Source: Planctomycetota bacterium
Lineage (GTDB): Bacteria; Planctomycetota; MHYJ01; JACPRB01
Assembly: GCA_023261405.1 (NCBI GenBank)
Contig: JAHFOZ010000389.1
Span: 1-5,246 of the forward strand
DNA length: 5,246 nt
Direction of reading: 5' to 3'
Part shown: piece by piece, positions 1-4,413 of the stretch
Position numbering within the stretch: the stretch's first letter is position 1
Layout: every line of letters begins with the position of its first letter
Position numbers and translations under genes: made by a program
Notes under the pieces: generated by a model
What the model was told of the DNA's origin: nothing
The model's database searches: none
The model's input: only the letters and a program-made list of their open reading frames with translations

Positions 1-1076
1 CCCGAGTCGGACCTTCCCTGGCTCACGAACCGGTAGACGTACTCGAAGACCTGGTCGTCTCCCGTGTAGAGGACGAGACGGCCGTCCTTGTTTACGACGG
101 TCGTCGCTCCCTCGTGCTTCACGCGTCCGAGGGCCGTCCGCTTCACCGGCACGCTCTTGGGGTCATACGGATCGATCTCCACGATCCAGCCGAAGCGGTT
201 CGACTCGTTCGGCTCTTTCTCCACGCTGAATCGGTCCACGTACCTGCTCCACGCGTGCTCCGGCTTCCCCTCGATGCCGTAGCGCTTGAGGTGGGCGGCC
301 TGCACGGCGGGGAGCTTCTTGGGGTCGCCTCCGAAGTAGAGATTGAAGTTCTCCTCAGAGGTCAGGACCGTGCCCCAGGGAGTCGTTCCGCCCGCGCAGT
401 TGTTGAGCGTGCCCGTGACGGCCGTGCCGCCGGGGTCGGTGGACGTCCTCAGGCGCGCATGCCCCGCCGCCGGACCCGAAAGGCGCATCGCCGTGGACCG
501 GGTGCTGATGCGGCGCGCGTACGGGCTGTCGGTCACCACGCCCCAGCGACCGCCTTCCTTCCGGATCTCGAGAACGCAGTGTCCGTGCGCGGCCAGCTCG
601 ATCTCAACCTGCCCGCGCGAGAGCGAGAGCGGCTTGGGCGATCCGGGCCACATGAGCCTTGTGTTCGTGTACTCGTGGTTCACGCAGAGGAGCCCGTGAC
701 CCGACTCCTTGGAGCCCCGCGGGAGGGGCAGGAAGGCGATGAAGTCGTTGTTGTATCCGAACTGCCGCTCCTGCGCGTCGGCCGACTGGTTGTTGGCGTT
801 GAACTCCGGCGCATCCGCGAAGAGCGGGTCGCCCCAGCGGATGAGGACATCCGCGCGGTGACCTGCGGCGACGTGGCACGTTTCGTCCATCGGCGCCGTC
901 ACCGGATCGAACCCCGCGCTCGAGGGTCCCCCGGCCGCCCCTCCCGCGCAGGAGACCATCGCGGCGCCCGCGGCCGCTCCCATGAGCCGGAGCGCCTCGC
1001 GGCGATCCAGGCCCACGTCGCGGAACGCGGGGGCCGGCGAAGAGTTGGACGGCCGGTCGTCCGGATCTTTTCTCAT
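1..1076 (-). CDS. phoX: PhoX-family alkaline phosphatase, N-terminal part (3' end beyond window)
   Basis: This is an exported calcium/iron-dependent phosphomonoesterase of the PhoX (DUF839) family, which releases phosphate from organic phosphate esters outside the cytoplasm. It reads on the minus strand from ATG at 1076 and stays open for 358 codons to the left edge. Family proteins are usually 600-700 residues, so roughly half is visible. Residues 24-33 (DRREALRLMG) form a twin-arginine motif, followed by a short hydrophobic Ala/Gly stretch. MVSC at 40-43 could be a lipobox, which would make it a Tat lipoprotein. Family landmarks follow in order: VNHEYTN (132-138), DSPYARRI, GPAAGH, NCAGGTTPWGT (226-236) leading into LTSEENFN, RFGWIVEIDP, KHEGATT and YTGDDQ. 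Cys227 is probably the iron-ligand cysteine described for PhoX, by recall. No Shine-Dalgarno is visible. The start was chosen because it places the Tat signal at a normal N-terminal position. Family confidence is high; substrate is inferred. Confidence 0.94.
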   Translation of the reverse strand, partial: MRKDPDDRPSNSSPAPAFRDVGLDRREALRLMGAAAGAAMVSCAGGAAGGPSSAGFDPVTAPMDETCHVAAGHRADVLIRWGDPLFADAPEFNANNQSADAQERQFGYNNDFIAFLPLPRGSKESGHGLLCVNHEYTNTRLMWPGSPKPLSLSRGQVEIELAAHGHCVLEIRKEGGRWGVVTDSPYARRISTRSTAMRLSGPAAGHARLRTSTDPGGTAVTGTLNNCAGGTTPWGTVLTSEENFNLYFGGDPKKLPAVQAAHLKRYGIEGKPEHAWSRYVDRFSVEKEPNESNRFGWIVEIDPYDPKSVPVKRTALGRVKHEGATTVVNKDGRLVLYTGDDQVFEYVYRFVSQGRSDS

Positions 1077-1083
1077 GGCCGAG

Positions 1084-1112
1084 ATGGTATCACGCGGATG
1101 GGGGCCGCTCAA
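1084..1112 (-). promoter_or_regulatory. Candidate extended -10 promoter for phoX
   Basis: Read on the minus strand, TTGAGC (1112-1107) is followed after exactly 17 bases by TACCAT (1089-1084), each matching the sigma-70 hexamers at 4 of 6 positions. A TG one base upstream of TACCAT adds an extended -10. Only seven bases (CTCGGCC) separate TACCAT from the phoX ATG at 1076, so transcription would start at or near the A of the start codon. That fits the absence of a ribosome binding site. This is a by-eye match; host promoter preferences are unknown. Confidence 0.4.
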
Positions 1113-1128
1113 TCCCCGCCCGAGGAGC

Positions 1129-1356
1129 GTCGTCCCTGATGGCCGGCGCTTCCTGTCCGCGTCGGAGGACGGCCCGGTGATGCTCTGGGACCCCGGCCGA
1201 CTGGAGCGCTACCGCGAGCTCGCCCCGCGGGCCGAGGCGGCGCGGAGGAAAAGCGACCGGGCGGGCACGCGCGAGGCCTTCCAGGAGGCGCTCGCGAAGG
1301 GGGAGGCGCCGGAGGATTACCTGAAGCTCTGCCTCGAGGCCCTCTCCCCCCCGTAA
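1129..1356 (+). pseudogene. 3' remnant of a WD40-repeat protein gene
   Basis: In one plus-strand frame the sequence reads VVPDGRRFLSASEDG then PVMLWDPG, which is the second half of a single WD40 blade (compare the usual SPDGRxxxSxSxDGTVxLWD). A charged helical tail follows (RLERYRELAPRAEAARRK onward) and ends at TAA 1354-1356. This blade-plus-tail arrangement resembles the C-terminus of large WD40 proteins, including planctomycete kinase-WD40 fusions, as far as I recall. Upstream of about 1129 the recognisable similarity stops: the expected 'VAFS' before PDG is missing and no earlier blade is seen in any frame. The frame stays open back to 982, but that part lies antisense to phoX. The nearest ATG (1084) sits inside the candidate phoX -10 and has no ribosome binding site. 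A complete gene is therefore unlikely. I read it as the surviving tail of a gene whose 5' part was replaced by phoX. Confidence 0.6.
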
Positions 1357-1358
1357 CG

Positions 1359-1373
1359 CCCGCCGCCGGCGGG
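1359..1373. other. Short GC hairpin after the WD40 remnant stop
   Basis: CCCGCC, a three-base GCC loop, then GGCGGG form a perfect six-base-pair stem two bases after the TAA of the remnant. It sits where a terminator would sit, but no T-tract follows on the plus strand and no A-tract precedes it for the minus strand. It could be the leftover terminator stem of the vanished gene or simple GC-rich coincidence. Confidence 0.25.
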
Positions 1374-1411
1374 GCACTGATCCTGTCGTCCCTCGCCGCG
1401 TTTCGGGTGGC

Positions 1412-1440
1412 CTGTCACGAGCCCCGGATCGTGTGATATG
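1412..1440 (+). promoter_or_regulatory. Weak candidate promoter for the three-gene operon
   Basis: CTGTCA (1412-1417), a 17-base spacer and GATATG (1435-1440) resemble -35 and -10 hexamers (4/6 and 3/6 matches), with an extended-type TG at 1432-1433. The site falls in the only AT-rich patch of the gap (TGATATGTAAA) and would give a leader of about 30 bases containing the ribosome binding site of the first gene. The match is poor, so the call rests mainly on position and local base composition. Confidence 0.27.
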
Positions 1441-1456
1441 TAAAGGGTGTCCGAAC

Positions 1457-1463
1457 GAGGAGG
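1457..1463 (+). promoter_or_regulatory. Ribosome binding site for the YdjY-domain gene
   Basis: GAGGAGG lies 12 bases before the ATG at 1476. It is a strong Shine-Dalgarno with a slightly long spacer. It supports ATG 1476 over the in-frame ATG at 1494; the intervening TTG at 1465 is out of frame and reads straight into a stop. Confidence 0.6.
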
Positions 1464-1475
1464 CTTGAAGAGTCC

Positions 1476-2135
1476 ATGAGCGTCCGCCTGCCGATGACCT
1501 GCCTGCGGCTCCTTTCCGTGGCTCTGCTGCTTGGGGCCCAGGAAGCAAAGACGCCGGTCACGGTGGACGAGAAGGCCGGCACGATCTCGTTCGGCGCCGT
1601 GACCCTGAAGCTCGAGACGGAGCCGCAGGTCAAGGGCGTGATCGAGTACGTCATCGTGAACAAGGGTGGCAAGGCCTACGAGAGCCTCTTCGTGGCGAAC
1701 ATCGACGCCCTCGCGCTCGACGCGGGACTGAAGAAGATCGGTCTCGCCCCGGGCGTGCCCGCCCAGGACGACGGGAACGGGAAGATCAGCCTTCCCACGG
1801 GGGCGGAGGTCCGCATCAGCGTCGAGTGGAAGGCCGGCGAGACGGCGAAGAGGGAGCCCGTCGAGAGCTTCATCCTGGACACGCAGACGGGCAAGGCCAT
1901 GGAACCCGTGGGGTGGCTCTTCACGGGCTCGAAGAAGGGGTTCGTCCCCGAGATCGAGGACACCTCCCTGCTCGTGCTCACGAGCAAGCACCTGGTGGGG
2001 CTCCTCCACCGGGACGCCACCGTGCTCCTGACCAACCCCGTGGTCAACAAGACCGAGCATCGCTACAAGGGGAACAAGGCCACGCTCCCCAAGGAGGGGA
2101 CGCCGGTCCGTATCATCTTCGAGGCCAAGAAGTAG
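1476..2135 (+). CDS. Secreted YdjY-domain protein
   Basis: This 219-residue exported protein carries a YdjY-type domain, named after E. coli YdjY; its biochemical role is not established. Residues 1-22 look like a Sec signal peptide: Arg4 and Arg11, a hydrophobic core LLSVALLLG (12-20), and likely cleavage near AQEA. The YdjY-like domain spans about 54-216. Its landmarks are IEYVIVNKGGKAYESLFV (57-73), the helix ALDAGLKKIGLAPG (80-93), VGWLFTGSK (145-153), then LLHRDATVLLTNPVV (176-190) and GTPVRIIFE near the end. The pattern of an ESLFV strand, a helix ending LxPG, W-x-FTGS and a late 'NPV' loop is what I recall for this family. No cysteine remains after the signal region, and no lipobox or membrane anchor is seen. 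It is the first gene of a three-gene operon, 23 bases before the next start. In several environmental lineages YdjY-domain proteins occur beside other secreted proteins, which fits here. Confidence 0.85.
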   Translation: MSVRLPMTCLRLLSVALLLGAQEAKTPVTVDEKAGTISFGAVTLKLETEPQVKGVIEYVIVNKGGKAYESLFVANIDALALDAGLKKIGLAPGVPAQDDGNGKISLPTGAEVRISVEWKAGETAKREPVESFILDTQTGKAMEPVGWLFTGSKKGFVPEIEDTSLLVLTSKHLVGLLHRDATVLLTNPVVNKTEHRYKGNKATLPKEGTPVRIIFEAKK

Positions 2136-2144
2136 CTTCCTGCC

Positions 2145-2150
2145 AAGGAG
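2145..2150 (+). promoter_or_regulatory. Ribosome binding site deciding the start at 2159
   Basis: AAGGAG ends eight bases before the ATG at 2159. The open frame extends back to 1826 inside the YdjY gene. This site, together with the signal peptide that begins at 2159, fixes the true start there and not at the longer 499-residue reading. Confidence 0.75.
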
Positions 2151-2158
2151 AACGCACC

Positions 2159-3325
2159 ATGAGGCGTGCCCTGATCGTCATCCTCGCGGCGCTGGCCGCA
2201 ACCCTCCCGGCCGACGCCTATGTCGAGGCGGTCTACCCGCTCCAGAACGTGCTCAACGAGTCCACGGTCATCGTGGAAGGCGTCGTGGACAGCCATGACG
2301 CCACGAAGCAGATCGCCGCGGTGAAGATGGGCAGGGTCCTCAAGGGGAAGAACCCCTACCCCATGGTGAAGATCACCTATGGCGGCGGCCAGTTCTGGCA
2401 TCCCCAGGCTCTTCCCAGGCACCTCGTGAAAGGCGCCCCCGTCCTGATGTTCTACAACGAGGCCCGGCAGTCCCAGATGTACCTGAACCGCTTCTTCGTG
2501 CAGCTCTACGGCGACGCCGGCGCGCCGCCCGAGAAAGCCTGGTGGTCCATGACCCACATCGAGATCCGCATGAACCGGACCTTCAACGGCCCGGTGAAGG
2601 ACCTCTCCGAGCTGACCGGGAAGATCCTGGCCGGCAGGGCCAAGTCACCCGCCCCGTCCGCGAGGATCCCCGCGATCGACCAGGCGAACGTGAAGGAGCT
2701 CCCTGCCCACGGCGAGCCTCTCGACGAGGCGAAGCTGCCCCTGGCCTTCAGGAAGTTCGACCCGAACGCGAAACAGGATGCGTCGGCGAAGGCCGTGAAC
2801 GCCGAGGGCTTCGTCCAGCGCTGGCTCGTCCTGGGCCCGATCCCGCTCGGCGGGGCGGAGGCCGACCCCAACGCCGCGCTCGGCAAGGAATGGGTCCCCG
2901 GTCAGAAGGGCCTCAAGCCCGCCCAGCACGACAAGGCCACGGTCGCGGGGACCGAGTACCGCTGGGAGGTGGGCAATTCCACGGACTTCGTCCTCGACCT
3001 CGGGGCCGCGGAGAATTCCATCTGCGTGGCGGTGTCCTACGTGACCTCCGAGGCGGACGTCGCGGAGGCGACCCTCCTCACGGGATCGGATGACGGCGCC
3101 ATCTGGTGGCTCAACGGGCTGGAGGTCCAGAGGGTGCTGGCCGGGCGCGCCTGCGAGAAGGACCAGGACCGCAGCCCCAAGCCCGTGTCGCTCAAGAAGG
3201 GCGTGAACGTCCTCATGACGGGGGTGATCAACGGCGGCGGCCCCACCGGCGCCTGCGCGCGCTTCGTGGACAAGGAGGGGGCGCCCCTCCTCCAGCTGAA
3301 GACCGGGGCGGAGGCCCCCAAGTAG
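2159..3325 (+). CDS. Secreted two-domain protein: conserved N-terminal module plus galactose-binding-like domain
   Basis: This is a 388-residue exported protein of unknown function. A Sec signal peptide (1-20, hydrophobic core ALIVILAALAA, Ala-Asp-Ala cleavage box) precedes Tyr21. The N-terminal module (20-187) is shared with the next gene. It contains YVEAVYPLQNVLNES, VLKGK (41-45 of the module), GGGQFWHP, LVKGAPVLMFYN, QLYGDAGAPP and THIEIRMNRTFNG. The 'exported, x-G-x-V, LKG, VGAPVLxFY' rhythm suggests a small beta-barrel (OB/NTR-like), which is inference only. I recall planctomycete secreted proteins with the same order of landmarks. After a linker, residues about 217-381 form a beta-sandwich resembling galactose-binding-like domains: WLVLGPIPLGG, FVLDLG, SDDGAIWWLNG (310-320), CEKDQD, then LKKGVNVLMTGVINGG and ARFVDKEG. 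It may bind carbohydrate, but no catalytic residues are evident. It is the middle gene of the operon, and its stop overlaps the next start by one base. Confidence 0.85.
   Translation: MRRALIVILAALAATLPADAYVEAVYPLQNVLNESTVIVEGVVDSHDATKQIAAVKMGRVLKGKNPYPMVKITYGGGQFWHPQALPRHLVKGAPVLMFYNEARQSQMYLNRFFVQLYGDAGAPPEKAWWSMTHIEIRMNRTFNGPVKDLSELTGKILAGRAKSPAPSARIPAIDQANVKELPAHGEPLDEAKLPLAFRKFDPNAKQDASAKAVNAEGFVQRWLVLGPIPLGGAEADPNAALGKEWVPGQKGLKPAQHDKATVAGTEYRWEVGNSTDFVLDLGAAENSICVAVSYVTSEADVAEATLLTGSDDGAIWWLNGLEVQRVLAGRACEKDQDRSPKPVSLKKGVNVLMTGVINGGGPTGACARFVDKEGAPLLQLKTGAEAPK
2216..2719 (+). repeat. Duplicated module, copy 1 (codons 20-187)
   Basis: This coding stretch aligns without a single gap to 3382-3885. 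By eye about 90 of 168 encoded residues are identical (roughly half in the first 81 residues and slightly more in the rest). The strongest blocks are QLYGDAGAPP, KAWW, RMNRTFNG and LPAHGEP. Similarity continues weakly for some 15 residues of linker (DEAxLPxxFxKxDP) and then stops where the different C-terminal domains begin. It marks an old tandem duplication. Confidence 0.9.
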
Positions 3326-3327
3326 TG
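3310..3327 (+). promoter_or_regulatory. Ribosome binding site and TAGTG stop-start overlap
   Basis: GGAGG (3310-3314) lies ten bases before a GTG start at 3325. The stop TAG (3323-3325) of the upstream gene shares its G with that GTG, giving TAGTG. This predicts translational coupling. The GTG is preferred to earlier in-frame starts because it immediately precedes a good signal peptide and aligns residue for residue with the signal peptide of the paralogue. Confidence 0.75.
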
Positions 3328-4410
3328 ACTCGAGCGCTCGCGGTCGCCCTGCTCGCCGCCGTGGCCGCGCCGGCCGCCGGCGCCTACATCGAGGCGATCT
3401 ATCCCCTCCAGAATGTCATCAACGAATCCGAGGTCATCGCGCTGGGGGAGATCGAAAAGGTCGACCCGAAGAACAAGACCGCGGTGATGAAGGTCACGAA
3501 GACCCTCAAGGGAAAGTGCGACTACGATCGAGTCCGCATGAACATCGGCTGCGGCCAGGACTGGCACCCCGACGCCATCATGAAGCACTTCGCCGTCGGA
3601 GCGCCGGCGTTGATCTTCTACAACGGGGAGCGGCGCGCGGAAGCGTACGTCAGCCGCTTCTTCTTCCAGCTCTACGGGGACGCGGGCGCGCCTCCCGACA
3701 AGGCCTGGTGGAACTTCACCCACATCGAGGTCCGGATGAACCGGACGTTCAACGGCACGGTGTCCGAGCTCGACCAGCTCGTCTCCGACGTCCTGACCGG
3801 GAAAAGGAAAGCCCCTTCCCCCGACCCTCGTCTCCCGATCATCACCCGGAACGACGCCAAGGCCCTCCCCGCCCACGGGGAGCCGGCGGTGGACGAGGCC
3901 TCCCTGCCCCCCCCGTTCGCCAAGCGCGACCCCGCGAGGAAGCCCAAGCCTCGCGAAGCCGAGAGCCCCGCGGGGGCGGTGAGGGGCGGCCTGGCCTACG
4001 AGTACTACGAAGGGGCGTGGACCGAGCTCCCGGACTTCGATGCGCTCAAGCCCGCGGCCGCCGGGGTGGCAGAGACGATCGACCTTTCCAAGTGCGCACG
4101 GCAGGAGCAGGTGGGCCTGCGCTTCCGCGGCTGGATCGAGGTGCCCAGGGACGGAGATTACATCTTCACGACCGTCTCGGACGACGGCTCCAAGCTCTTC
4201 ATCGGGAGGACCGAGGTGGTCTCGAACGACGGCCTGCACGCCCCCCAGGAGGTCGCCGGCGAGATCCCGCTCAAGGCCGGCAAGCACTCCATCACGCTGC
4301 TCTTCTTCGAGAACTCCGGGGGCAAGCAGCTCGACGTCTTCTGGGAGGGGCCCGACCTGCCGAAGCAGCCCATTCCGTCCTCGGCGCTCTTCCGGGCCGC
4401 CCAGCCCTGA
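3325..4410 (+). CDS. Secreted two-domain protein: conserved N-terminal module plus PA14 domain
   Basis: This 361-residue exported protein is the paralogue of the upstream gene. From GTG, residues 1-20 form a Sec signal peptide (core ALAVALLAAVAA, Ala-Gly-Ala cleavage box) ending at the same Tyr21 as its neighbour. Residues 20-187 repeat the shared module (YIEAIYPLQNVINES, TLKGK, NIGCGQDWHP, VGAPALIFYN, QLYGDAGAPP, HIEVRMNRTFNG). Two cysteines (in GKC and GCG) are absent from the other copy. After a Pro/Lys-rich linker, residues about 222-357 are a PA14 domain: LAYEYYEGAW, LRFRGWIEVPRDGDYIF, TVSDDGSKLFIG (284-295), VSNDGLH, LKAGKHSITLLFFE, then DVFWEGPDLPKQPIP and SALF. PA14 domains often bind glycans; Asp286-Asp287 sit where the Asp-Asp calcium/sugar pair is found in PA14 lectins. 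No catalytic domain is present, so a binding or scaffold role is likely. It is the last gene of the operon, and its TGA abuts the convergent phytase stop. Confidence 0.87.
   Translation: MTRALAVALLAAVAAPAAGAYIEAIYPLQNVINESEVIALGEIEKVDPKNKTAVMKVTKTLKGKCDYDRVRMNIGCGQDWHPDAIMKHFAVGAPALIFYNGERRAEAYVSRFFFQLYGDAGAPPDKAWWNFTHIEVRMNRTFNGTVSELDQLVSDVLTGKRKAPSPDPRLPIITRNDAKALPAHGEPAVDEASLPPPFAKRDPARKPKPREAESPAGAVRGGLAYEYYEGAWTELPDFDALKPAAAGVAETIDLSKCARQEQVGLRFRGWIEVPRDGDYIFTTVSDDGSKLFIGRTEVVSNDGLHAPQEVAGEIPLKAGKHSITLLFFENSGGKQLDVFWEGPDLPKQPIPSSALFRAAQP
3382..3885 (+). repeat. Duplicated module, copy 2 (codons 20-187)
   Basis: This is the second copy of the module encoded at 2216-2719, in identical register. 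DNA similarity is locally high, for example around 3670-3715 (LYGDAGAPP to KAWW), where most differences fall at third codon positions, which indicates purifying selection on the protein after duplication. Confidence 0.9.
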
Positions 4411-4413
4411 TCA
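4408..4413. other. Two convergent stop codons fused in one palindrome
   Basis: TGATCA holds the TGA stop of the PA14 gene (4408-4410, plus strand) and the TGA stop of the phytase (4413-4411, minus strand). The two coding regions meet with no base between them. No hairpin with a T-tract is seen on either side, so each transcript is expected to run into the antisense of the other gene. Confidence 0.9.

Noticed and set aside
982..1128. 5' part of the plus-strand open frame leading into the WD40 remnant
   Set aside because: It is antisense to the PhoX signal region up to 1076 and shows no WD40 similarity before about 1129.
114..1139. 341-codon plus-strand open frame antisense to phoX
   Set aside because: The translation is Arg/Gly/Ala-rich low-complexity; the minus-strand PhoX motifs occupy the same bases convincingly.
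1383..1418. Two CTGTC-type heptamers (1383-1389 and 1412-1418) considered as a Pho box for the phosphate genes
   Set aside because: They are 29 bases apart instead of the usual 11 and lie about 310 bases upstream of the phoX start. The second overlaps the candidate operon promoter, and no paired repeat fits.
1826..2158. Upstream extension of the second operon gene to an ATG at 1826
   Set aside because: It would overlap most of the YdjY gene, adds Arg/Gly-rich shadow sequence and would bury the signal peptide. AAGGAG at 2145 supports 2159.
3037..4287. 416-codon open frame on the minus strand antisense to both paralogues, and a matching long plus-strand frame at 3516-4463
   Set aside because: The proteins are Arg/Gly/Leu/Val-rich with no recognisable domain. 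The overlapping plus-strand genes have signal peptides, ribosome binding sites and family motifs. Long shadow frames are expected at this GC content.
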